Positions 50,217 to 59,160 of a DNA stretch of 64,000 nucleotides are shown here, piece by piece. The position numbers and the translations under genes were made by a program. Source of the stretch: Cronobacter universalis NCTC 9529 (GTDB lineage: Bacteria; Pseudomonadota; Gammaproteobacteria; Enterobacterales; Enterobacteriaceae); contig NZ_CP012257.1 in NCBI RefSeq assembly GCF_001277175.1, positions 186,001 to 250,000 on the forward strand. Direction: 5' to 3'. The notes under the pieces were generated by a model, which had not been told where the DNA came from, did no database searches, and was given only the letters and a program-made list of their open reading frames with translations. Every line of letters starts with the position of its first letter. The first letter of the stretch is position 1.

Positions 50217-51461
50217 ATGATCGATCAGAAAGATAAATTTGACACTAAACAAGTACACGGCGCAAAGGCCAGCGCGGCGACTTCAGCACAGGTCGGAAAG
50301 CATTGGGCAGACCCTGGTTTTTTCAATGACAACGTACTGCTTGACGCACTGATCAAGCACATCCTGAGCCTGATGCCCTACGGCATGACCGATTTCGGCG
50401 AGGTCATGGACGTGGTGCACCAGCTCAAGGGCAGCGACGAAGAGGCTTGGGTCAGTGCCTGGGCCGCGCTGGCAGGCCGGCTGCAGGACAGGGCCGAAGC
50501 GGCTGACCAAAAAGGCAAGCGCGTCACCGCCGCCAGCGCCTTTCTTCGGGCCTCCACCTACTGGCGCTGCGCGCTCCTGTATTTCAGCGACTTCGAGGAC
50601 AAGCGCATGAAGGAGTACGCGGTCGCCAGCGCCTCGTGCTACGAGCGCTACATCAAGCTGTCGGGCTACCCCGGCGAGCGCATCGAAATCCCCTACGAGG
50701 GCGACTTCCTTCCCGGCTACTTCTACCGGTCGCCCCATGCGGGCGCAAAGGCACCACTGCTCATCGTCACGCCTGGCCGGGATACCTGGGCCGAAGACAC
50801 CCGCTGGGTGTGCGAAGGCGCGCTGCAACGGGGTATCCACTGCCTGACCTACGATGGTCCGGGCCAGGGATTCGCGCTGCGACTGAACAATCTCACCTTC
50901 CGCCCGGATTGGGAAAAGGTCGTCAGCCCGCTGATCGACTTCGCGCTGGAAAAATTCCCGGAAATCGACGCCTCCAACATCGCGCTGATGGGACTGAGCT
51001 TCGGCGGCTATCTGGCGCCGCGCGTGGCCGCGTTCGACAAGCGCATCAAGCTCTGCATCACCGATCCCGGCAACATCAGTTGGGGCCGCCAGATCATCGC
51101 GCAACTGGAGCGCTTCGCTGACCACCCGCTGGACCAGATTCCGGAGCAGATGCGCAACCTGGTGCGTGACTACGCCTGGAAGCACGGCGTGCCGAACACG
51201 ATCAAGGATGTGGTGCAGGCCCTCCAGCCCTACGACAACTCGGCCGTTCTGGACAAGGTGACCTGCGAGACGCTCGTGCTGGACGGCACCGGCGAGGTCT
51301 TCCATGGAGCCAAGCCGTTCTACGACGCCTTGCAAGGTCCCAAGGAATACCTGTTGTTCGACGAGACCTCGACGGCGCAGTCGCACTGCCAGATCGGCGG
51401 TTATGCGACGGCCACCGAATACATCTTCGACCGGATCGCCGAACGGTTGGGTTGCGCGTGA
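50217..51461 (+). CDS. Alpha/beta hydrolase, FrsA/DUF1100-like
   Basis: A 414-residue enzyme with an N-terminal helical cap (about 35-150) and a C-terminal alpha/beta hydrolase core. The nucleophile is probably S261 in MGLSFGGY; D356 (VLDGTGE) and H390 (SHCQIGG) are the likely partners. The layout recalls the C-C bond hydrolases such as 2,6-dihydropseudooxynicotine hydrolase and fungal Ayg1. Substrate unknown. Good ribosome site TAAGGATGAGG. Confidence 0.8.
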   Translation: MIDQKDKFDTKQVHGAKASAATSAQVGKHWADPGFFNDNVLLDALIKHILSLMPYGMTDFGEVMDVVHQLKGSDEEAWVSAWAALAGRLQDRAEAADQKGKRVTAASAFLRASTYWRCALLYFSDFEDKRMKEYAVASASCYERYIKLSGYPGERIEIPYEGDFLPGYFYRSPHAGAKAPLLIVTPGRDTWAEDTRWVCEGALQRGIHCLTYDGPGQGFALRLNNLTFRPDWEKVVSPLIDFALEKFPEIDASNIALMGLSFGGYLAPRVAAFDKRIKLCITDPGNISWGRQIIAQLERFADHPLDQIPEQMRNLVRDYAWKHGVPNTIKDVVQALQPYDNSAVLDKVTCETLVLDGTGEVFHGAKPFYDALQGPKEYLLFDETSTAQSHCQIGGYATATEYIFDRIAERLGCA

Positions 51462-51516
51462 TCCGCGCGTCCCGCTCGACCTGACAACCTCACGCAACTC
51501 CCATCAGGAACACGAA

Positions 51517-52386
51517 ATGAATTCTTCGCTTCCCAGTACCAATGAGTTCCGCCTTGGCGGAGAGCTGCCCATCAACCGGCTGGGCTTTGGCGCCATGCGC
51601 CTGCCTTGCAACGGCTTCCGTGGTCCGGCGCGAGACCCGGAAACCGGGCGTGCCGTGCTGCGCCGCGCAGTCGAACTCGGCGTCAACCACATCGATACGG
51701 CCGAGTTCTACCAGAGCACCGATGGTTCGGTACGCGCCAATGCGCTCATCCGTGAGGCGTTGTATCCCTATCGGTCCAACCTGGTGATCGCGACCAAGGT
51801 CGGGGTCGTGTTCAACCCGGATGGCAGCCATCGACCGGCCACCGGTGCCGACATGCGCAGGCTCGTCGAAGAGAACCTGTCGAGTCTTGGCCTGGACCGT
51901 CTCGATCTGGTGTACCTGCGCATCGGCGAGATGACGGTGCCTCACGGCGAGTCGCTGGCCGAACGCTTCGAGGCGCTGGCCGCACTGCGTGCAGAAGGCC
52001 TGATTCGGCATCTGGGCATCAGCAACGTCGATATCGGGCACTTCAACGAGGCCCGCGCCATCGCCCCGATCGCGGCCGTGCAGAACAACTTCCATATCGC
52101 CAAGCGCGAGGACCTGAGCCTGCTGAAGGCCTGCGAAGAAGCCGGCATCGCGTTCTGCCCGTTCTTCCCGCTCGGTGGGGGCATGGGGGAGATCGACGAC
52201 GGGCGGCTGGCCCGGGTCGCCGGAAGGCATGGTGCCACGCCGTCCCAGATCGCGCTGGCCTGGTTGTTGGCATCCTCCCCGGTGATGCTGGCGATCCCCG
52301 GCACGGGCTCCGTCGAGCACCTTCAGGAGAACGTCGCCGCCGGTGGCATTTCCCTCACCGAGGAAGACCATGCCGAACTGGCATGA
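51517..52386 (+). CDS. Aldo-keto reductase, YdbC-like
   Basis: A 289-residue NADPH-type AKR. Tetrad positions D60, Y65 and K94 are present; the usual catalytic His is R135 (LVYLRIG), as I recall for the YdbC branch. Start 51517 follows CATCAGGAACACGAA; an earlier frame runs into the preceding gene. Its end overlaps the next gene by 17 nt. Confidence 0.88.
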   Translation: MNSSLPSTNEFRLGGELPINRLGFGAMRLPCNGFRGPARDPETGRAVLRRAVELGVNHIDTAEFYQSTDGSVRANALIREALYPYRSNLVIATKVGVVFNPDGSHRPATGADMRRLVEENLSSLGLDRLDLVYLRIGEMTVPHGESLAERFEALAALRAEGLIRHLGISNVDIGHFNEARAIAPIAAVQNNFHIAKREDLSLLKACEEAGIAFCPFFPLGGGMGEIDDGRLARVAGRHGATPSQIALAWLLASSPVMLAIPGTGSVEHLQENVAAGGISLTEEDHAELA

Positions 52387-53698
52387 ATTCGGCGTCCGCT
52401 CGGTCATCTCGCGCTTAGCGCGAGGTGCCGCGCTGCTCGCCGTGGTTCTCGGAGCAGTCAGCCTGTCGTCCGGGTGCGCAACGGTGGATTTCAGCGAGTC
52501 TCCGGTCGGCTCGGTGAGCTTTGAAAAGTATCGACGCGACACGATCGCTCAAATCCAGGCCGGCCGCAGTTTCCAGCTTGCCGACCGGGATGCCGAGTTG
52601 GCGTGGAATGCCCCACAGGAGTGGCGGCCCGCTGAATCCGAGGCGGGAGCGCGTCCGCGAAAAGGGATTCTGTTCGTGCATGGCCTCGGCGATTCGCCCT
52701 GGTCCTTCCACGACGTGGGGCCGCCATTGGCGAGCCAAGGATTACTGGTGCGAACGGTGCTCCTCCCCGGCCACGGCACGCGGCCCGACGACTTGCTGAC
52801 GACAACGGCGGAGCAATGGCGCCAAGTGGTCTGGGAACAGGCCATGGCGCTGCAGCGCGACGTCGATGGCGAGGTGTACCTAGGAGGGTTCTCCACGGGA
52901 GCGAACCTGGTCCTTGACTACGCGTATTCGCATCCCGAGATCGCAGGACTGGTGCTGTTCTCGCCCGGCTTCAAGAGCATGCCCTTCGATTGGCTTGCGC
53001 CGCTGGCGGCCCGTGTCCGGCCCTGGCTCATCAAGCCTGACGGGACGATTCCGATGCAGAACGCCGTCAAGTACTTCAACGTCCCGTCCAACGGGTTCGC
53101 ACAGTTCTATCGGACCAGCGCCAACGCACGCCGGCTGCTGCGCGACCGGGCCTATGAGAAGCCGGTCTTCATGGTCGTTGCCGAGCACGATTCCGTGCTG
53201 GATACCGACTATCTGTTCGATGTCTTCCAGCAGCGCTTCACGCACCCGGACAGCCGCTTGGTCTGGTACGGAGGCGAGCCGGACGGACTGACGGATCGCC
53301 GGCGCGTTCTGGTCCGGCAGGACCGGCTGCCCGAATGGCGCATCAGCCAGTTCTCGCACATGAGCGTCACGTTCTCTCCCGCTAACACTGTTTATGGGGA
53401 CGGCGGCAGCCTGCGCCTGTGCCTGAACGGCTTGCGTGAAGGCGACACGCAGGCCTGCGAAAAGGGGGAGCCCGTCTGGTACTCGGACTGGGGCTATCGA
53501 GAGGAAGGGAAGATCCACGCACGGCTCACCTTCAACCCGTATTTCGAGTGGCAGACCTCGGTGATGCTGGCGATGCTTGACACCGCAACCACATCCGTCA
53601 TCTCGCAGGACGTCACGTTGAAGACCTCCACGAGCGAACGCTCCCGGCCAGCATCGCCCCCTCGATCCATTGACATTCCAAAAGCAGCCGAAAGGTAA
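52370..53698 (+). CDS. Exported alpha/beta hydrolase lipoprotein
   Basis: A 442-residue hydrolase with an N-terminal signal and lipobox SSGC (Cys36), so it is probably anchored in the envelope. Core motifs: VHGLGDSP oxyanion loop (about 103-110), nucleophile S175 in GGFSTGAN, FMVVAEHDSVLD around the acid. The His is likely in FSHMS. The start at 52370 lies inside the AKR gene. May act on exogenous esters or lipids; substrate unknown. Confidence 0.8.
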   Translation: MPNWHEFGVRSVISRLARGAALLAVVLGAVSLSSGCATVDFSESPVGSVSFEKYRRDTIAQIQAGRSFQLADRDAELAWNAPQEWRPAESEAGARPRKGILFVHGLGDSPWSFHDVGPPLASQGLLVRTVLLPGHGTRPDDLLTTTAEQWRQVVWEQAMALQRDVDGEVYLGGFSTGANLVLDYAYSHPEIAGLVLFSPGFKSMPFDWLAPLAARVRPWLIKPDGTIPMQNAVKYFNVPSNGFAQFYRTSANARRLLRDRAYEKPVFMVVAEHDSVLDTDYLFDVFQQRFTHPDSRLVWYGGEPDGLTDRRRVLVRQDRLPEWRISQFSHMSVTFSPANTVYGDGGSLRLCLNGLREGDTQACEKGEPVWYSDWGYREEGKIHARLTFNPYFEWQTSVMLAMLDTATTSVISQDVTLKTSTSERSRPASPPRSIDIPKAAER

Positions 53699-53707
53699 AG
53701 AGACACC

Positions 53708-54637
53708 ATGAAAAGAGTGCAGTTCAGCAGCTACGGCGGCCCCGAGACGATGGCATTCGCCGAATATACACTTCCCCCACTCGAAGCCCGACGGGTGCGC
53801 GTGCGCGTGAAAGCCGCTGCGATCAATCCGCTGGATTGGAAGCTGCGGCGCGGTGTCATGAAGTTCGTCACCGGACGGAAGTTTCCCCAGGGTATGGGTT
53901 CGGACTTCGCTGGGGTAGTGGAAGAAGTCGGCACCGATGTCACCGACTTCCGTGTGGGCGACGAAGTTTTCGGCACGGTCGAGATTAAGAGGCAAGGTGC
54001 GTTTGCCGAGGTCGTCGATGCCGACGCCAAGCTCATTGTCCGCAAGCCCGCCTCGCTCACGTTCAGCGAAGCCGCGTGCCTCCCCATCCCGGCGGCAACC
54101 GCCTGGGCGGCCGTCGTCGGCGTCGCGCGCGTGGGCCACGGTTCGAGAATCTTCATCCACGGCTGCAGCGGCGCCGTAGGCAGCAGCGCGGTCCAACTCG
54201 CGCAGGCGCATGGCGCGCAGGTGTGCGGCGCGTGCGGCGATGCTTCGATCGCTGCAGCGAGGGCTGCTGGCGTCAATCCGGTGTTTCCTTACTCGGAGAA
54301 GGCCTCGTTTGCATCCGACGGCCTCTACGACGCGGTGTTCGACACGCTCGGTACGCTGGCCGTCGCTGATGGACTGGCGATGCTCAAGCCCAAGGGCCGC
54401 TTCATCGACATCAATCCGACTCCGGCCAGGATGCTGCGCGGCCTCATCTCCGGGCGCTACCGGATGACGTTCTCGACAGGCGGTTTCAAGAATCTGGAGG
54501 AAATCGCCAAGTTAGCCGGCGACGGAAAGCTGCGTTCTTCCATTGGTCTGGAAGCGCCGTTTGCCGATGCGCTGTCAATGATCAAGGACACGGAAGTCGG
54601 CCGGCGCCCGCCAGGCCGAATCGTGTTGATCATGTAA
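53708..54637 (+). CDS. MDR-family NAD(P)H oxidoreductase (quinone reductase-like)
   Basis: A 309-residue zinc-free MDR enzyme. MKRVQFSSYGGPETMAF at the N-terminus, GSDFAGVVEEVG, and the nucleotide loop HGCSGAVGSSAVQLA near 149. Reduces quinones or enones in known relatives. Last gene of the plus-strand arm, 9 bp after the lipoprotein hydrolase gene. Confidence 0.88.
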   Translation: MKRVQFSSYGGPETMAFAEYTLPPLEARRVRVRVKAAAINPLDWKLRRGVMKFVTGRKFPQGMGSDFAGVVEEVGTDVTDFRVGDEVFGTVEIKRQGAFAEVVDADAKLIVRKPASLTFSEAACLPIPAATAWAAVVGVARVGHGSRIFIHGCSGAVGSSAVQLAQAHGAQVCGACGDASIAAARAAGVNPVFPYSEKASFASDGLYDAVFDTLGTLAVADGLAMLKPKGRFIDINPTPARMLRGLISGRYRMTFSTGGFKNLEEIAKLAGDGKLRSSIGLEAPFADALSMIKDTEVGRRPPGRIVLIM

Positions 54638-54744
54638 GCGTACCTGGAGGGAAAGCCAATTTTCTGATTTTGCCGAATCTATAGATCGCGCTTGAGGCTA
54701 TCCGCATTTAATTTCTGAGGGTGAGAACGCCAAAGTGTGCGGAG

Positions 54745-55764
54745 TCAATTCTCCGGGCACTTTTTATCACACGAATCGACCAACCTCTCAGGGTCGCTCT
54801 GCTTCGTCAGTTCCAGTGGAAACGCTGCTTTAACCGAGAAAACCCCCGTATCCGGGCGCGTTCCGAACCGCGCATCCCCAACAGTGACGTTGGTGTTCTC
54901 ACCATTTCCTTTGATCATCGCGAAGGGGAACCGAGACCAGTACAGGAAATCGGCCATCTGCTTGCTCTGCCCAGCCACCAGAGCAATCGCCGACTGGTCC
55001 ATGTGAGAGGAAACAAGTTCCTGGTCCAGCGATACATGAGGGTTGGGAAGCCAGCGAAAATCACCAAAGCCATACTGATGCTCTGTCTGCACGACGATCC
55101 TCCGCCTGAACGGGTCGGCAAATACCGGATTCGCCAGAACCTGCTGCGGTTGACCCAGACCAGACTCCTTGAACTCGCGGGCTACACGTTCTTCCACAAC
55201 TCGCCCACTCGCGACCATTGCGCCGCTATAGAGTGTGGTTACCAGAAGGGCCACTATCGCCGGGCTGGATGTCCGACCTGCGCCCGAGCGCTCGCGGCGC
55301 CGTGATAGCCAGATTCCTATGCCAAGGGCGAGCCAGATCCATGGATCGGCGATGAAAAGCGCATCGCCATAAAACCAACGCTCCGAGAACGGCATCAGAA
55401 GCCGGATGCCCCAGCTATTCATCCAGTCCAGCAAGGGGTGCGAAAGCGCGCCGATATAGCTGAGCAACAAGAGCTGCCCCGGCTGAACGGCGGGGCGCGC
55501 GCCTGGTCGTGAACCTCTACGGGTTTGCCATCTGTCGAACCACAGCAGCACGAGCGTTAGAACCGCTGGCAGCACGAGCAACCCGATCGGGCCATGTGTC
55601 CAGCCACGCCTGCACGAGAGAGCCTCGCCGAAAGCGATACACAAGACATCCACGTCGGACAGATTCGCGCCGATCATCAATGCCGGCATCGCGAGCGCCG
55701 TTCGCCGCTTGAGCCCGGCCTGCCCCAAAGCGGCGCCGACCAAAGTGTGAGTCAGGTTGTCCAC
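54745..55764 (-). CDS. YdjM-like membrane-bound metal-dependent hydrolase
   Basis: A 339-residue protein of the YdjM/DUF457 family: MDNLTHTLVGAALGQAG at the N-terminus, further metal-type His/Asp in GANLSDVDVL, GWTHGP and GALSHPLLDW, and at least five hydrophobic segments. Converges on the MDR gene across 107 bp. Last gene of the minus-strand arm. Confidence 0.85.
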   Translation of the reverse strand: MDNLTHTLVGAALGQAGLKRRTALAMPALMIGANLSDVDVLCIAFGEALSCRRGWTHGPIGLLVLPAVLTLVLLWFDRWQTRRGSRPGARPAVQPGQLLLLSYIGALSHPLLDWMNSWGIRLLMPFSERWFYGDALFIADPWIWLALGIGIWLSRRRERSGAGRTSSPAIVALLVTTLYSGAMVASGRVVEERVAREFKESGLGQPQQVLANPVFADPFRRRIVVQTEHQYGFGDFRWLPNPHVSLDQELVSSHMDQSAIALVAGQSKQMADFLYWSRFPFAMIKGNGENTNVTVGDARFGTRPDTGVFSVKAAFPLELTKQSDPERLVDSCDKKCPEN

Positions 55765-55819
55765 TACAAGAAGCTCGCAGTTTGGTTGTCTATTGGGCGA
55801 ATCGGTTCTCTCAAGAAAC

Positions 55820-56734
55820 TCATGGAGACGACTCCTCCACGCCCACCATTACGGCACTCTCGCGCCACAAGCGCTCCTGGGCCTCACGGTTGCGAGCCAG
55901 CTCCGAGGGATCGGGAAAGGTGGGATTTCCCTTGACGAGGGAGATGTAAATGCGCCCCTCCGGCAGGGAAAGCGTTCCGAGCGCCACGTCGGCCAGCATC
56001 CGACCCGAGTGCTCGGGCGCATTCATCACGAACTCGGGGCGGAAGATACCGACCAGAGGGAAGATCGTGCGCATCACGATGCTAAGGAGCGCCTTCTGCA
56101 ACGCAGACGCCTCGCGGCCGGCAGCGCCACCCGTTAGGCCCGGGTTGAAGGCGATGACCTCGATCTGGCGCGCCACCACCGTGTCATGCCGGGCCAGGGA
56201 CAGTGCCGTCATGAGGTTGCACAATTTCGACGCCGTGTAGGAGCGTATGCCGTCACCCGAACCGCCTTTCGGCGGATACGCCCACTCCTGAAGGTCGAGC
56301 GTCTTGGGACCGATCGCTTTGATGGGCGGGTTGTGCATGTTGCTCGACGTGATCACCACTCGACCCCGCTCAGCGATATGCGGCAGCAGCAGACGCGCCA
56401 GCAGATAGTGAGCAAGGTGATTCACGGCGAACGTGAGGCCATAACCCTCGGCGCTACGCTGATCGGCGGGTGTGCCATGCAGGCCTGCATTGAGGACAAG
56501 GATGTCAATACGTTCATCCCCAAGCTGCCGTATCACGGCGCCGGCAAAGTCGCGGACGCTGGCCAGAGAGGCAAGATCAAGCGGCAAGACATCAACGCCT
56601 TTCGGCACGGCGCGATTTTCTCCACGAGCGCCTATGATGACCCTTGTGTCAGGGGAAGCGGCCAGATCCTGCAGCGTGAATTGGCCAAACCCACTTGTGG
56701 CTCCGGTCATCACGACGACGTACTTCGAGTTCAT
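55820..56734 (-). CDS. Short-chain dehydrogenase/reductase
   Basis: A 304-residue SDR similar to retinol-dehydrogenase or protochlorophyllide-reductase types. TGATSGFG (G11, G15, G17) binds NAD(P), NAG is at 82-84, and S131, Y166 and K170 form the active site. Start 56734 (MNSKYVVVMT) is preceded by CGAGGTGAGACCG; the much longer open frame upstream overlaps the LpxR-like gene and is not coding. Confidence 0.88.
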   Translation of the reverse strand: MNSKYVVVMTGATSGFGQFTLQDLAASPDTRVIIGARGENRAVPKGVDVLPLDLASLASVRDFAGAVIRQLGDERIDILVLNAGLHGTPADQRSAEGYGLTFAVNHLAHYLLARLLLPHIAERGRVVITSSNMHNPPIKAIGPKTLDLQEWAYPPKGGSGDGIRSYTASKLCNLMTALSLARHDTVVARQIEVIAFNPGLTGGAAGREASALQKALLSIVMRTIFPLVGIFRPEFVMNAPEHSGRMLADVALGTLSLPEGRIYISLVKGNPTFPDPSELARNREAQERLWRESAVMVGVEESSP

Positions 56735-56813
56735 CGGTCTCACCTCGTTTCTCCTTGAGTCAGGCCACCTGCGCGACGGTCTAGTCGCTGTATCGAGAAC
56801 GCGATTTCTTCCA

Positions 56814-58043
56814 TCAGAACCGCCTGCCAATGGTGAAGCTCCCAAAGGCCGGTCGCTCGCGCTGTCCATCGAACTCGCGGGTCCGGTGGTAGCGCGCGAA
56901 GGCGAAACGCCAGTGGCCATGGGTAAATGCGATACCGAAGCCGATGTCTGCAACCAGTGGGCGCTTGTCCACGCTGTGGCTGGAGCGGAAGGTATTTCCG
57001 TCGAGCGTGATGTCGCGCAGGACCCAACGCGCATCGGCAGCGACGAAGAAATGGCCGCGCCACCCCTGCGTCGCGCTCGTGCGGATCGGGGATGTGTTCT
57101 CGCCGGCCGGCCGCATTGGCGCTGTACCAAAGTCGTCCGGCAGCAAATAGCCGAAACGGAACTCGATCCCGGTGTTGGCGTAAGTGGCGAAGTTGCCCAG
57201 GCTGCCGCCCCAATGGGTAATCGCGTCCCACCGCCATGGCCCGGCAGGCTGCTGCAGCGCGAACCGCTTTCGTCGCTCGTGAATGAACTGCACCACAGGT
57301 TCGTTTTGCAGTTGGTTGTCCCAGCCATTGAACCTGTCCACGCCAATGACGCCGTGCCACCAGTCCTGAACTTCTCCGGCTTTGGCAGCAGGCCCCACGA
57401 TGCCTAACCGTAGTTGCGAAGTCCGCAGGTCGTCGCCTTTTCGAGCGTTGTAGCCCACGCTGAACATCAATGCGCCGGCGTAAGGCCGGTCGTCTGCAAT
57501 CAGTTCGTGCGGCTCGCGGTCGGTGGGCGTGTACATCGTCTGACCGAGCCCAATAGTCATGTTCAACTCATCGAACCCGCCAGGCTGCAAGCCGGAGAAC
57601 GCGTGGTTCAACCGTCTGGCGATATCGGGCAGGCTCGGGTCATCCGCACGGTGGATTAGATTCGGCGAAACCAGCGTGAGCAGGAAGCCATTGGAGTACC
57701 CCTGGTCCTGCCCGAGGCCGCCGAACATGTCGTTGTCGATTCGCAGATTCACCGTGGATTCGGCCGCAATGCCTTTGCGGTCGCAGCGCTCCTCAGCCAG
57801 CGCCGAGCCACTCCAGAGCATTGCCCCAATCGCCATCCAGCCTTTCCACGCAGGGGATTCACTCGCTACATGCGGCAAGCGGCCAGAGCGCTTCGCCGCC
57901 AAGCGAACGGAACACAGCGTTTCCAGCCCAGGCACTTCTGCCTGGCACATGGCAGGTTCGCATGCGCCGTCGATAAAGCGATGATGGCGTGGCGTTGCAG
58001 TGGGTGACGGCGTGGGTCGCCGCTGTAGAGCCGGCTTATTCAT
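56814..58043 (-). CDS. LpxR-like lipid A deacylase (DUF2219)
   Basis: A 409-residue outer-membrane-type protein of the LpxR family, which removes the 3'-acyloxyacyl chain of lipid A. LRIDNDMFGG and GYSNGFLLTL correspond to the conserved Asn/Asp active-site strands, and the protein ends FGSFTIGRRF with the terminal Phe of beta-barrels. The signal (MAIGAMLWSGSALA) begins about 68 residues after the ATG, so the real start may be later, or the N-terminus is unusual. A TTG 30 bases upstream also keeps the frame. Confidence 0.75.
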   Translation of the reverse strand: MNKPALQRRPTPSPTATPRHHRFIDGACEPAMCQAEVPGLETLCSVRLAAKRSGRLPHVASESPAWKGWMAIGAMLWSGSALAEERCDRKGIAAESTVNLRIDNDMFGGLGQDQGYSNGFLLTLVSPNLIHRADDPSLPDIARRLNHAFSGLQPGGFDELNMTIGLGQTMYTPTDREPHELIADDRPYAGALMFSVGYNARKGDDLRTSQLRLGIVGPAAKAGEVQDWWHGVIGVDRFNGWDNQLQNEPVVQFIHERRKRFALQQPAGPWRWDAITHWGGSLGNFATYANTGIEFRFGYLLPDDFGTAPMRPAGENTSPIRTSATQGWRGHFFVAADARWVLRDITLDGNTFRSSHSVDKRPLVADIGFGIAFTHGHWRFAFARYHRTREFDGQRERPAFGSFTIGRRF

Positions 58044-58995
58044 TTGGACGTCGCACTTCTGCAGTTTCGCCAACGGCGAGAACCCGCTTTTCTGAAGCAG
58101 TCAGCCCCAGTCTTTTCCACTCCGCCGCCAGGCGAACTGGAGGTTCATCGAGCGGTTCGTAGGTCAACTTGAACGTCCCCCAGTGCATGGCGAAAAAGCT
58201 CCGCGCACCCAAGTCTAGATAGGCTTGGACAGCTTCCTCTGGATTCATGTGTTGCGCCCGCATGAACCATGCCGGGTCGTAGGCGCCGATCGGTAGAAGC
58301 GCCGCGTCAATCGCCGGAAAGCGACGACCGATCTCCCGGAAGCCGTCGAAATATCCCGTATCGCCCGAGTGATAAATGCTGGCGGATGGCCCCTCGACGA
58401 CGAATCCGCCCCATAGCGTTTCGTTGGCGTCGGTGAGGCCACGACGGCTGTAGTGCTGAGCAGGCACAAAAGACACTTTGGCGGAGCCAAGTTCAGCGGA
58501 TTCCCACCAATTCAGTTCGCTTGCGGGAATGCCCTTCTTCGCCAGGAACGCCTGCATGCCCAGCCCGGCGATCACCGGCGCACCGACCTGCTGTACGGAG
58601 GGAAGATCGAGGTGGTCGTAGTGGTTGTGCGTGATCAGCACGGCATCGATGGGCGGCAGGTTTTCGGGCAGCACGCCGGCCGGAACATTTCGTCCCCCCG
58701 GGCCCAGGGCAAGGTCGCCAAAGATCGGATCGATGAGGAACGACTTGCCCTCTAGCTGCACCAGCCAGCTTGCATGTCCAATCCAGGTGAGGCGAGCGCC
58801 TTCGCCCGGTCCCGGCGGACTGGCGATCGCTACGAGGTCGGTCTCGACACATGGGACGGGTGCTTTTCTTGGAACACCGCGGCCACGCCCGGCTAGGCTG
58901 TCCAGGACCAACATGCGAAATGCCGGCAGCACAGTACCAGGGGCCGCGCTGCCGTCGAGATTCCTGAAACGTCTGGAGCCATTGCGAGTTGCCAT
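58036..58995 (-). CDS. Metallo-beta-lactamase-fold hydrolase (NAPE-PLD/RomA-like)
   Basis: A 319-residue MBL protein with HNHYDH (H123, H125, D127, H128), SGDTGYFDGF and HWGTFKLTYEPLDEPP, the pattern of the NAPE-PLD/UlaG/RomA branch. Relatives cleave N-acyl phosphatidylethanolamine or other phosphodiesters. I chose ATG 58995 (MATRNGSRRFRNLDG) with a GGGAGGGG ribosome site. Overlaps the LpxR-like start by 8 nt. Confidence 0.85.
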   Translation of the reverse strand: MATRNGSRRFRNLDGSAAPGTVLPAFRMLVLDSLAGRGRGVPRKAPVPCVETDLVAIASPPGPGEGARLTWIGHASWLVQLEGKSFLIDPIFGDLALGPGGRNVPAGVLPENLPPIDAVLITHNHYDHLDLPSVQQVGAPVIAGLGMQAFLAKKGIPASELNWWESAELGSAKVSFVPAQHYSRRGLTDANETLWGGFVVEGPSASIYHSGDTGYFDGFREIGRRFPAIDAALLPIGAYDPAWFMRAQHMNPEEAVQAYLDLGARSFFAMHWGTFKLTYEPLDEPPVRLAAEWKRLGLTASEKRVLAVGETAEVRRPNE

Positions 58996-59160
58996 AGCTA
59001 CCCCTCCCACAAAAAGAAGATCGAGATGAACGCAGTTGGCAGTGGCTGGCCAGATAACGCGCTCCAGCACACATTCCCAATGCCCTGCGTCCCGCTCATT
59101 TCGAGTCGAATCCGAAACACAGCAAAAGCCCAGCAACGGGCCATGCCATGAATCGCCTTC

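Noticed and set aside
55820..57346. 508-residue fusion of SDR with upstream sequence
   Set aside because: The extra 200 residues are out-of-frame shadow of the LpxR-like gene; the SDR has a good start at 56734.
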